DNA from: Favolaschia claudopus
Taxonomy: Eukaryota > Basidiomycota > Agaricomycetes > Agaricales > Mycenaceae
DNA: 64,000 bases
Direction of reading: 5' to 3'
Assembly (NCBI GenBank): GCA_037176885.1
Contig: JAWWNJ010000059.1
Location: 1,240,001-1,304,000 of the forward strand
The translations under genes were made by a program, and so were the position numbers. Within the stretch, counting starts at the first letter, position 1; the number at the start of each line of letters is the position of its first letter. This document shows, in pieces, positions 43,201-53,391 of this stretch. Under the pieces are notes generated by a model. The model was not told the DNA's origin, searched no databases, and saw only the letters and a list, made by a program, of their open reading frames with translations.

Positions 43201-44905
43201 GATGCATCGTGAGTTGTGTGAATCCTGCAAGCGCATCAAGCTTTGTTAACCATTGTGATCCTTCCAAAGCTTGAAGAACATCATCTTGTTTCGGCAACGG
43301 GAACTCATCCGGTACGACAAGCTCGTTCATCTTTCTGAGGTCGATAACCACGCGGGGTTTACCGTTCCTCCAGACAGTGAATACAGGCGCAGCCCAAGGA
43401 CTTCGGGATGGTTCAATTACGCCCAATTCAAGCCAAGAATTCATTTGTTTGTCAATTATTTTGCGTTTTGCTGGCGAAGCGGGAAAAGAGGGAAGTGAAA
43501 CCGGTTCAGCACCAGGTTTCATAGGAATGACGACCTGTTCCTTGTACGTGCCCAACCGTCCGTCAAGTCCAAAGGCTTTGCTGTTTCTAATGCAAACTTC
43601 CTCGAACTGCTTTCGTTGTTCAGGTGTAAGATCCTTCGAGAAATCCAATTCACTGATCAACTTCTCAGAATCAACGGGTTCTGGAGGCGTCTCAGCAGTC
43701 TTAGGACCTCCCTCGAGGGGCTCTTCGGCATTCGGATCGTCGTCACCAGTCGCATTGCGGTGAGCTTTGGATGATATATTTGATTCGGCGTGGTTGAAAT
43801 TGGAATCCGCAGATTGTATTTCAACTAGATTACGGATCATCATTGCATGGGCTTCCGCGCGAGTCCTTTGAACCTTTGACATTCTTGAAGTCTTGTTCAG
43901 CCATGCCCGAGGATTGTGAGCAACTCCAAGCTCTTCCCCTTCCCAGATAATGACGGGAAATTCGGAAAAGTTTGCAACATGGATTGCAGGGTCTTCCTTG
44001 GAAATAAAGGTATCCGCGTTTCCAAAGACATCGTCGAAATTACCACCGGATTGAATATTCTTTTCAACCAGTAGTTGATCGCAATCTTTAGGAAAGTGAG
44101 TCCCAACTTTGATCAAGCGACTTGTTTTCGCTACTCGTTCAGTGCTCCAAACTCGCCCGTCACGAACCCTTTTCTGAGTTCGTTTGCGAAGCTTTTGATT
44201 ACGACGATGCGATGCACGAGTTGAGTTTCGTTCAATTCGTGGATTTGTTGCGCTAACTTTGAAGGTATGACCTTCAAAATTAACAGGAGAAGGAGAGGTT
44301 GAATTTAGGACAGGAAGTCGACGTCCTGAATCTCCGAATTCAAGGTGAGAGTTTCCTCGTTCTCGGATAATGGAAATCGAGTACTGATCCATAAAATAGT
44401 TGCCCAGGATGAACGGCGTAGTCATGTTGTCCACAATGTACGCTTCAACATGAATTTTGACCGGTCCGTCTGGCGTATGGAAGAATAATTCCAATCCAAC
44501 ATAGCCGGCAATGGACGAAGTTCCAGTGACTTGGGTGAGTTGAATATTGTGTCCTTGCTTGATTTTCGGAGTCGTTGTAATCGCTTTCAGAGCCTCTCGT
44601 GAAATCAAGGTGATATCGGAGCCTGTATCGACGATGATTGTGATTTCATCAGTGTTCAAGCTTCCCACCGTTGCACGCGCTTCAATTGCTTTCGCGCCAA
44701 GGAATGTACTACCAGGTGGGCGAGCCATTCGTTTCCGAAGCTCGATGAGCGGAGCATCAGAGGATGAATTCGCATTCGGAATAATGCGATAATTGCGTGA
44801 ATGAATTTCCTTGGCTAATCGTCGTCGTGATCGTCGATTTATGTAGCGCTGGTTTGGGACGTGCATTGGATGCAGTCTCATAGCCAGATTCATCGGCAGA
44901 ATCAT
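40206..44905 (-). pseudogene. Ty3/Gypsy chromovirus Pol: protease, RT, RNase H, integrase, chromodomain
   Basis: Reading leftward: aspartic protease (IIVDTGSDITLIS), reverse transcriptase (WLTKLDALAGFTQL, FVLVYIDDIIIYS with the YIDD catalytic pair), RNase H (RVYSDA; HRAGRVHSNVDPVSRL), and the integrase HHCC finger (HDGLTEGAHSGYH...CDICQ). The catalytic core follows (VVSMDFITEL, IICDRDTRW, SYHPQADGQTEALNHF, i.e. D, D, E). Last is a chromodomain (SEIEAILAERFRKIRGRK, FKVRWKGFGPEDDEW) that in this clade steers insertion to chromatin. Defects: an in-frame TGA (42596-42598) inside the RNase H motif SDA-x-DYG, and a frameshift at about 40850-40900 just before KVPAVNQILDTP. The pol frame is +1 relative to gag and overlaps it by about 150 nt. 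No LTR was found on the left. Confidence 0.9.
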
Positions 44906-47900
44906 CGGAGTCAGGATCAGGGACTAGCTTTGGGATTTCTTCGTTCACAGAGGTATGTTCGGTAGAATTCTCTGGTTGTGAATGATTATCTGTGCAGGGA
45001 ATGGTGTTAAAATCGTCGGTTGGATTGATTTCTTCAAGAATTGTGAACGGAGAGATGGGATGTAGTTTGGAGAATGGTGAGTCTTCTTCGTCTAAAACTT
45101 CCTCAACACGCGCTTTTCGCGAGTTTTCAAGCTCGCTTTCGCCCTTCAGTGCCGGCATATCCCCCCCAGTCTCCAAGTCGGCGCTGGCTTGGAGAACTTG
45201 AGGCCCGGTAGACTGAAGGGCTAAATCAAAACCCTGCTCGGAGGATTCTTGATCCAGCGAATCATCCTCAAGGCCGTGGTACAAATCATCGTACTCCTCT
45301 TGAGCGTCGCGATCTTCCTCCGTTATTGTAGCGGCATGGTTTGTGCGCGCAAATTTGTTGCTTTTAAACGAGTATTTGCACTCGTTATCCCAATGCATCC
45401 CACTCCCACAGTGACGACACGGGCGCGCACCTTTAGATGAAGGTGTTGCTTTTTTAGAGACGTTACGATCATCTTTAAGGAACTTCGGAGGAGGAAGGTT
45501 CGGTGAAGATCTAACCAAGTGAGCGCGAACAACTGGATCCGGTTTTTCGAACTTCTTATTCTCCTTCACCCGGTCATTGCCAGGTTCACGGTACGATTCC
45601 ATGATGCGAGGTGCAACCTCAAGCAAAGTATCCTCGTGATATGCAAGAGCCGCATGAAATTGGACCATTGTCCGATATTTCTGTGTATCCAAAACAGTGC
45701 ACCAAGCACGAGGTGCGCCGTTCATTACTTCAGAAATCAAGGCGGCGTCGTCGAACGCGTAGACGGAGCAAATGAGTTCGCGCTTGCGAAAGAAATACTC
45801 TGTCGGTTTTTCGCGCTCGTGGCCAGCTTCACGGAATTTGGCACGCAGAGCCCTTGCACGGGTTTTCTCGAGCCATTTGCTTGTAAGGAAGAAATCCGCG
45901 ATGGCTTGTCGCATCGTGTCCCAGTTACGACGAATTTTTCGTTGATATTTGATGTCCAAGCTGAAATACCAACTCTTCGCAGTACCGGTAAGAGCTCTGG
46001 GGATAATAGTTCCCAGCTGATTCCAGGCGCGTTCGCCGTCTTCTGCGAATAAATTGATTTCTTGGATCCATCGTAACAGTTTATCGGGATTCCCGTCCAA
46101 TTTCGGAATATCCGCGTCCTTCAAACGTAGGTCGAAATAGCGACTTTCGTCCTTTGAACCTGCTTGACTCTGTTTCCGTTTAGGAAAATCAAACGCTCTC
46201 GGGACACGCGGATTTCCATCCGGTTCTGTGTCATCAGAACTATCTGAATCGTCGGAATCGTCGGAGCTATCCCCAGGATCATCTGGAGGTCCTCCAGCTG
46301 TCTTCTTACCTGGCGGTGGAGATTTATTTGGAGGGCCACGGCCAGTATTCCCACGGTTCGATTTTCCCTTATCTTTTCCGTTCTTGTTCTCATCGTCGTC
46401 CGAATCAGAACTATCAGAGTCTCCAGGGCCTTTATGTCCCAAGATTCTGACTTTCGCTGTCGGTTTTGTGCCAAGACTTCCAGGAGAACGACGGGAAGGG
46501 TCAGGGAGTCGGAATCCTAGTGAAGACATGTGCGGCGGTGCGTCGCGGACAAAACTTTCTTGAGAAGTTTGACCTTTTGATTCGGTTTTGAAGCGTATTG
46601 GAGCAAACGCGGAAGGAAATTTCGTTGGAGGCGTGGAAGATTTCGCAAATGCTGATTTTGGAACTGGCTTTGGAATCGGAGGAGGATCATCCTCGTGAGC
46701 AGTTTCATAGCCATCGTCGTCTTCATCAGGTACTTCTTCAACTGTAGCACGACGGGAATTATCCTTTAATTTGGGAGTCACTTCTTCCCGTTTAACTTCG
46801 GGTAAATACTCCAATTCTTCTCGAACCTTTTCATTATTGGATTGTCCGTTAGGATTACCGGAAGAATGAATCGGAGGAGTAGAAGCCCGAAGAGGAGAGG
46901 CCGGTCGAAGTTTGAAAGCGTCGGAAATAAATGAAGTGTCGCGCTGAATAACAGGCGAAGATCTGCGATGTTCAGAAACACCTCGTTGAAAATCCTCGTA
47001 GGCCCTTTGCGCTGCGATATTTTGAACCGAAATATCGTCGGATTCGAAATCATGATGTTGATTTAGAGCCGCTAGGAATGCTTCGACCTCAGTGCGATAG
47101 CAAACACCTAAAATCTCGAATTCATTCGCCCCGTAGAAGGCCATGGGATCATCTCCACGGCCCCAGGTTGGCATGGGAGGTAAATGCTGGCCCCATAGCA
47201 CGAATGATTCAGCGGCTCGTCGACGATATTCGGTGAGTTTCTTCAAAAGCTCCCAATACGGTCCTCTGCCAGGGAAGATAGTCGGGCCCCAGCGGGACCA
47301 CTCCTTATCGAGGACTTGAGTGACAGCCGCCGATGCAGGAACGAGGAAGATGCTGCTGTCATTCTGCTTCGTCGCATAGAGTACAGAGGGGAGGGAGAGG
47401 GAAACGAGGTGTTTGTTGACAGTGGCGACTATTTCCGAGTAGGGTGCATTGAATAGCGAAGGTACGTCGCCGTCGAACCGGACAAGGATGCGCTCGTCGC
47501 TGGGGGAGGGTAGTGGGGGCGGCTTGGGCTTGGGGACAGAGGGAGCGGGAGGCTTGGCAGCGGCGGCGGCGACGGCTGCGTACGAAAGAGCCTTCTCGGT
47601 TTTGATGGAGGCGAGTTCCTTCGATAGCGACGTGATTGCCTTGTGCTGGGCCTCAGATTTCTCCGAAAGCTGCTTTAGGGACGGTGTGACAGTCTGGAGG
47701 AGGAGGGCGCTGAAGAAAGAGGTCGTCTCCGACTCACGGACGATGGTGACGTGGTTGACGAGCCGTTCCTGTATCGCACTAAGAAGCTTCCAGAACTCCT
47801 GGGTGATAGCGCCAGAGGAGTGGAGCCACTTCAGAACATCGCCAAAGACCAAGGCCAGTGCATCGAAGGAGTCTGCATCGTCAACACGCACCCGGGAACT

Positions 47901-48119
47901 TGACAGAAACTCCTTCTTTGCTCTCAACGCTTCCGCCTGCAACTGTTTGGATTGCGCTGTCCGTCCAGCACGCTCAGGAGGGGGCTTCGAAGGCGCAGGA
48001 GGATGGTCGACTGCTACTGGCGAGATTGGAGAGGGAGGAAGAACCGGCGAGGTCGTTGGGGCGACGGCGGTGACTGTTGTCGTCGATGACGCACAAAATT
48101 CGGCAGTTGGAAATGACAT
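44757..48119 (-). CDS. Ty3/Gypsy chromovirus Gag, unusually long (1120 aa)
   Basis: ATG 48119 starts a single intact frame. About residues 1-190 are Ser/Pro/Ala-rich with a likely coiled coil (LKQLSEKSEAQHKAITSLSK). Residues ~200-300 hold a compact domain (ERILVRFDGDVPSLFNAPYS, SLSLPSVLYATKQNDSS) that resembles the N-terminal region of fungal LINE-like ORF1 proteins. A long acidic/Ser-rich linker follows. The capsid domain lies at about 680-810 (IQEINLFAEDGERAWNQLG, TGTAKSWYFSLD). A zinc knuckle, CRHCGSGMHWDNEC, is near residue 900, then an acidic tail. Typical Gypsy Gags are much shorter, so the N-terminal extension is noteworthy. Gag coats element RNA. Translation of pol would need a +1 shift in the overlap 44757-44905. 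Confidence 0.85.
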   Translation of the reverse strand: MSFPTAEFCASSTTTVTAVAPTTSPVLPPSPISPVAVDHPPAPSKPPPERAGRTAQSKQLQAEALRAKKEFLSSSRVRVDDADSFDALALVFGDVLKWLHSSGAITQEFWKLLSAIQERLVNHVTIVRESETTSFFSALLLQTVTPSLKQLSEKSEAQHKAITSLSKELASIKTEKALSYAAVAAAAAKPPAPSVPKPKPPPLPSPSDERILVRFDGDVPSLFNAPYSEIVATVNKHLVSLSLPSVLYATKQNDSSIFLVPASAAVTQVLDKEWSRWGPTIFPGRGPYWELLKKLTEYRRRAAESFVLWGQHLPPMPTWGRGDDPMAFYGANEFEILGVCYRTEVEAFLAALNQHHDFESDDISVQNIAAQRAYEDFQRGVSEHRRSSPVIQRDTSFISDAFKLRPASPLRASTPPIHSSGNPNGQSNNEKVREELEYLPEVKREEVTPKLKDNSRRATVEEVPDEDDDGYETAHEDDPPPIPKPVPKSAFAKSSTPPTKFPSAFAPIRFKTESKGQTSQESFVRDAPPHMSSLGFRLPDPSRRSPGSLGTKPTAKVRILGHKGPGDSDSSDSDDDENKNGKDKGKSNRGNTGRGPPNKSPPPGKKTAGGPPDDPGDSSDDSDDSDSSDDTEPDGNPRVPRAFDFPKRKQSQAGSKDESRYFDLRLKDADIPKLDGNPDKLLRWIQEINLFAEDGERAWNQLGTIIPRALTGTAKSWYFSLDIKYQRKIRRNWDTMRQAIADFFLTSKWLEKTRARALRAKFREAGHEREKPTEYFFRKRELICSVYAFDDAALISEVMNGAPRAWCTVLDTQKYRTMVQFHAALAYHEDTLLEVAPRIMESYREPGNDRVKENKKFEKPDPVVRAHLVRSSPNLPPPKFLKDDRNVSKKATPSSKGARPCRHCGSGMHWDNECKYSFKSNKFARTNHAATITEEDRDAQEEYDDLYHGLEDDSLDQESSEQGFDLALQSTGPQVLQASADLETGGDMPALKGESELENSRKARVEEVLDEEDSPFSKLHPISPFTILEEINPTDDFNTIPCTDNHSQPENSTEHTSVNEEIPKLVPDPDSDDSADESGYETASNARPKPALHKSTITTTISQGNSFTQLSHYSECEFIL

Positions 48120-49676
48120 AAATCATGCTGCCATCAATCCCATCGGCATCAAACAGGCCAACAATTGTTGATGCACGGCACCAAACAAAGATACAGCGCG
48201 CTCCTCCTTACTATTTCTCCCTGCCCGTTGGTGCGCGGGGCTTTTGGGCCTTATCCGTCACAGACAATGTCCCTCATATGTCCGTTGTCTTTATTGCAGT
48301 GCCGCCCCGGCAACCATGATCAAGACAGTACTTACTAGTGTTTCTCCATCAATAGGACCATAGTAAAGTATCTTGTGTGCGATGCCCGTGCAGAAGCCTT
48401 GAGAGGTTCCTCGGACCTTGAATTAACGAGTGTACCCCTTGCTCTCAGCAGTGCAGCTCACGTATTTCTCAAGACTGGTCCTACCAACGAGACACTCACT
48501 TGATATTGCATGGATGCTTTGGTATCGATACATATAAAATCATATCCTAGGTCTGCACTATACAATTTTTTTTTTTTTGAGTATTCAGGCTGCCAGCCGC
48601 GTTGGAACGCGCCAAAAACACCAAATGAACGCGTTGCTTGGCTCTGTTAGGCAATCAAGACCTTGTTCCGGTGCCGGCCTGGTGATGACATTCGTGGGAA
48701 ATGCCTGCGATCATGCCCGCGATCATCCCATTTCGCGTGTTATTTCCAACTCCCAAATGCTCTCCGATGACGTGGCAGCGGAGTTATCCGCGGAGACAGC
48801 GGCGAGCTGGGCAGCCTCGGCGGCCGCCTTGGTCTTGCGGGTCGTTGGGCGTGGGCGAGAGTCGGTGGAAATGGCGGCGAGGAACTTATTCTTGTCTTTA
48901 GATTCGGACATGATGGTGGGAGGGTCGAACTGATATCCGAATGGAACATCAGCACGGGATTCGTGGGAGTGTTGGTGTCAACCAGCTGTCTGACAGGTGA
49001 TGTAATAGCCAAAAACATTTTTATATCTCCACAACGGCTCGATAGAATCCATTCTTTCATTCAGAATCATATTCTCCCAGCCAATCTGCGTCTATTGTGT
49101 ATTTTTTTCATCAATTTATCATGAAATCTATGACGGCAGCCAAAATTTTGAGTGTCACGTAACTTGTTCGGCTATTTGCGGCCCAACCGCTCGATAGTTT
49201 TGAGTGATTTATATATGGATAGAGAGCGTTCAACGAGATCTATCGATTAGTGCACTTTTCAAGAAAATCGGGCGGGAAAAATTTTCGTGTCAGTTTTGTG
49301 TGTCCACAACTGTAGAGCTGCGTCAAGTTGGCCAAAAATGGCCAAAATAGCCAAAATCAAGCAAAAATGTAGAGTGACGGCTATGGTTCTGCACATTTGA
49401 TGTCCCATCAAAAAATCATCACGACAAATTGGAAATCGCTCATTTTGAAGAGTGCCGCCTCTGAGAGTGAATCATCATTTTTTGATGGAATCGATCACTG
49501 CATCATGCGTCTTGGAGGCACTCGGGGAGCCAAGGCAAGTTGACTTGTCCCCAAGTTAAGGCCTAGCAAGCAGCAATTGCAAAAAACCGAGCGCTAAAGA
49601 CTTAATCGGATTACGAGTACGTTTCCGTAAATTAAGGTAAATAAAGGTACTGAAGCTTCAAAACATAGTTAGGGTA
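48120..49676. other. Chromovirus 5' flank and unassigned sequence
   Basis: The minus strand at 48259 reads TGTGACGGAT, the same ten bases that open the gag-only element's LTRs, so an LTR start may lie here; its end and partner are not evident. ttggtgccgtgcatc (about 48186) might be a primer site. A 62-codon minus frame (48911-48723, MSESKDKNKFLAAISTDSRP) looks coding but has no partner exon. The rest is AT-rich and non-coding. Confidence 0.35.
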
Positions 49677-50530
49677 TGGTTGCGGCCAAAACTTCATGCC
49701 CAGTGAGAAGTCCAGGCAGCCAGATCGAACCGAAATTGAGCTATAACGAACCAGCGGCGCGATGAGTCGAGCCAGATCAAATTTTTCGAGCGGAAATAGA
49801 CCGGTTCGCTTTGGGTTAGCTGTGGCTCGACGGAATTGCCTCTACACGTCGAGCAGCATCAGCGGATTGGCATATTTTGCTCACCGTTTTCCAAAATTCA
49901 CACGGCCGACAAGGAGAATCTCCTTAGAAAATGGCGGGGGCTGAAATGGCTCGATATTTGTCCGCTGGCTCGATCTGGCTGCCCGGACTTCCCACTGGGC
50001 TTCATGACCAGTCGTAATTTTGCTCAAAATCCTTCGGAATTCGAGATTTAGTAGGAACTAGGGTATGGTTTATAGGTGAAATTTTTATTTCAGAGGAATC
50101 GGAGGTACTCCTAACTTAGGGTTACAAAACGCGAACTTTGTACAGCGAAAAACCAAAATTGTGTGTACCAAACTCACGAAGTTGAGGCAGCTAATCAAGT
50201 TTTTCTCTGCCATTCTGCCTCTGCAATCCCGAACCCCTTCTTCCGGACCCCACAGTGAAAGTGAAATCTCTTAACCAAGAAATCGGGAATGACCGGGCGA
50301 CATTGATGCTGCTGCACAGCCACCGGTCCGAGTGATCCGCAATCAAAAGCGCGAAATTGCCGTGCAAAACATGGAAAACCGATTTTTCGAAGTTTTGCTC
50401 CAGTACGTTTGTAGATTACCTTCTTGCAATGCTATTTACACAATCCCAGGATGTCTCAATAAAAACTGACGTGACAGTATCAATTACCAAATTGGGACTG
50501 CGACTTGTCACGAAGTTCGGTCCGCAACCA
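49677..50530. repeat. TGGTTGCGG MITE with a nested insertion
   Basis: The ends TGGTTGCGGCC... and ...GTCCGCAACCA have TA at each edge (49675-49676, 50531-50532). Without the nested element (49699-49999) it is about 550 bp and matches 54882-55431 in inverse orientation along its full length. Confidence 0.85.
49699..49999. repeat. 301-bp MITE nested in another MITE, 7-bp duplication
   Basis: The ends CCCAGTGAGAAGTCCAGGCA and ...CCGGACTTCCCACTGGG are inverse. CTTCATG lies on both sides (49692-49698, 50000-50006). The uninterrupted host sequence exists at 55400-55431. Internally rich in tcgagc/gctcga motifs. Possibly hAT-like. Confidence 0.85.
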
Positions 50531-50819
50531 TATACGCGGGACGGGCACGGTTCGATTTCCGGCGAAAGGCCGCGGAACTCGATTGGCGGAAACACGGTCA
50601 CATGATCACTTTCTTTCTATATTTCCTTGGTTCCGGCTCCTTTCTCACTCCTTTCCTTGCTCCTAATATGACACGCAGGCCCTCAAACGTGAAGCAGATG
50701 TTTTTGACCAAAGACAGCCCTATATAAGCACTTAGGTAAGAGAGAAGACATATTCAAGTTGAATTCATGTACTCATTTACACTACGTTTAAATCCGAGTA
50801 TTTATTTATGTAAAACCTA

Positions 50820-51221
50820 CAGTATTTTGACGCTCCTTTACACACCAAAAATGATTTTGAGATTTGAGTTTCATGTTTTGTTCTTACGCCACATCTGAGT
50901 ACACAGACCTTTTCTAAGTACCCCACTGAGTGTCCAACAATATTTTCGAGGATTTAGATGAAGAGAGGGTGTCTATGTTCACAGATTTGTAGTGTGTAAA
51001 CGACCGATTGATGAAAGTTGCCAAAATTGATGGCACTGATGTCTCACTTTTCGCCAGCTCCCGACCATCTATGGCCAAAACTCGTGCTCAGACATCTAAA
51101 TGGGGCCTAAATAACTCATATTGAGTATACAGTTACATGATTTGCCCAATTTTCCCCGAATGCGGCCAATAATCAAAGTGTGTAAAGGAATGTCGCTGTG
51201 TAAAGCAGCGTCAAAATACTG
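50820..51221. repeat. 402-bp MITE, CAGTATTTTGACGC ends
   Basis: Inverted ends cagtattttgacgctccttt / ...gcagcgtcaaaatactg with TA at 50818-50819 and 51222-51223. Non-coding; Tc1/mariner-like. Confidence 0.85.
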
Positions 51222-51904
51222 TAGTACAATACAGCGGCAGCTTGAATGCTCATTCAATGCTTGTGAGTATCTCGTCTAGGATTCTGGGTAATCTGATGCC
51301 GAATCAAGCCCAGTATTCGAAGCAAGGTGGTGTACTAGTAAGGGCTACTGACAGGGTTTCGTTTGCTCACAGAGTCCTCTGCATTTGAACTGCATGTCCT
51401 TCATTGAACAGTTTCAGATTGAAGGATGCACCCCGATTAATCACGATTCTTTTTTTTAATTGTCATCTAGTCCATTCATTTCTTATGACCTTATTTATCG
51501 TTGATGAATATTATTTAGTTCGGTGCTGTGGTTGTGGACCGAGGTAAGTAAGTCGTACCGAGGTTTGACAGCATTGCGAAATCTTTACCTGTGGTTTTAC
51601 GGCAAGTTCCGAGGTTCGGAAAGTTGCTTCGGATGTTCGGGTCCGAGGTCTGTGATTTGTCCTCACGGCTTGACTCATCCGCGGTCGGTGAAGGTCAACA
51701 ACTGTACTTTCGTAACATTAGGATGGTGCTTATGGCAAACCATGGTGGCATGGTCACTCTAGCCGACACCACCATCAAACCACATCATAGCCGACTGTCC
51801 AAGCGACTCTGACATGCGAAAATTTTCGAAAGCCGATGGTCACTTATAATCCACCAATCGCTATTCCATTCTGATCTGCAAAAAAAAAGACTTTGATCAT
51901 CGCA
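51222..51904. other. No gene recognised
   Basis: Frames at 51523-51812 lack motifs. AT-rich, with a T-run at 51451. It ends with the 9-bp target site of the next element. Confidence 0.3.
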
Positions 51905-52697
51905 TAGACTCGTGACCAGTCTATTACGCAAGGCCGACAATTGTGGCAAGCACGTCGGGCGTACAGTGGTGGCAAATAGAAATTGCCGTGGCTTTTTGGC
52001 CAAAATCTTGCTGTATACTTCACCGAATGACCTGAAATAAGATGTAGAGATAAATATATGATACTACTGTACCACTTAGAATACTCAGCTATCTATTATG
52101 CCCTGACGATGCATCAATAACAGGACAGTTTCTGATTATTGCCATATCTGGAAAAGCTCAATGTATCCTCAGCAAAAAAGTGTCATAACAGGATGAAAGT
52201 ACTTGAAAAACAATGCTAGTTATCACTTTGATTGACTGGAATTGAACCTCATTTGAGCTCACAACGGCTGCTTGAAGTTGGTCCTTTTAGCTATTTTCTC
52301 TGCATTTTCAGCTATTTTGTGTGAAAATAGCCAACTTTGAGCGGCTGCTGTGAGCTCAAATCAGGGTCAATTCCATTCAACCAAAGTGGAAACTAGGACT
52401 GTTTTTTAAGTACTTTCATCCTATTATGACACCTTTTACCTGAGGGTTCATTGTGTTTTTCCGAATATGGCAAAAATCGGAAATCATCCTATGATTGATG
52501 CATTCTCAGGGCATAATATATTGCTGACTGATCTAAGAGGTACAAAAGTATCACATACCTATCTCTACATTTTATTTGAGTTCATTCGGTGAAGTATACA
52601 TTTTCACCAAAAAGCCACGGCAATTTCTATTTGCCACCACTGTAGCACGTGCTTGCCACAATTGTCGGCCGCGCGTAGCAGACTGGTGACGAGTCTA
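51905..52697. repeat. 112-bp foldback element (9-bp duplication) with a MITE in its loop
   Basis: The ends TAGACTCGTGACCAGTCT and its near inverse are flanked by ATCATCGCA (51896-51904, 52698-52706). Arms continue through caattgtggcaagcacg. The 679-bp MITE at 51964-52642 sits at the centre of the palindrome. Same class as 8381-8472. Confidence 0.85.
51964..52642. repeat. 679-bp MITE, CAGTGGTGGCAAATAG ends, copy 1
   Basis: Inverted ends cagtggtggcaaatagaaat, continuing to about 60 bp; TA at 51962-51963 and 52643-52644. Nearly identical to 56911-57595 in reverse orientation. Internal blocks (gatgaaagtactt, tgagctcaaa) are themselves mirrored, so the whole element is a degenerate palindrome. 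Confidence 0.9.
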
Positions 52698-52706
52698 ATC
52701 ATCGCA

Positions 52707-53391
52707 TTGCATAATGTAAAAATCTTTTGGTGTATTCTTGACTCATTCAGCTTGACAAAATCGACACTGCTGCCTTTCGAAGTCTTTCGCTGTGCTGGGC
52801 TGTCACTGGTAGCCCCCATCTCGAGTCAGGCGACCAGCAGCATATCGAGTTGACCTGGCTTGGTTCGGGCGATGCTGGGTACGAGGCTGTGACCAGTCGC
52901 CGGGCAGCTTTGATGGCTCTAGGTAAGATTTCCTTTCGTACATGCTTTCGCACTGCTCGTATCCCTGTGTCGTATCTAAACCATCTCGCTAGCCAGTCTT
53001 ATCCAGCAAAGGATAAAGATGGCAATGAGACCAAACCTTTCACTCTGCAGCAGGCGATTGATCATTGGTTGCAGGTCGAGATTCTAGGAGGAATTGGGGA
53101 TCATAGTATGGTTTAGTCGTAATTACTTTATTGCAATTTTCATAATTAATGGCACTCACCGAAAAAATAATGAAAAAAAAAGTTTGAGCTCAAGGAAGAC
53201 CCCTTCATCAGAGGTTCGGCGCGTCGGCCGAGGAGCCGCCGCAGTGCCGCACATCCATCAAAACCCGCCCAGCACCACCGACACCTGCTAAATGTGTTCC
53301 CGCCAGACACACCGACTGTGCTAGACAACGTTGAGACCACAATGGACGATGACCGCGCCTCCGCACTCATTACAAGCGGGCTAGTTTGAGT
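52707..53391. other. Unassigned, possible 5' parts of the next gene
   Basis: Coding-looking pieces (PSSAVRRVGRGAAAVPHIHQ-like frame near 53215; tcgtatctaaaccatctcgc near 52970) could be upstream exons of the integrase-like gene or unrelated. Nothing was recognised. Confidence 0.25.

Noticed and set aside
45159..45176. Second polypurine tract (catatcccccccagtct also occurs at 38407-38423)
   Set aside because: It lies inside the intact Gag frame of the chromovirus with no LTR next to it; chance or codon-driven similarity.
47449..48171. 240-codon plus frame
   Set aside because: Antisense shadow of the chromovirus Gag N terminus.
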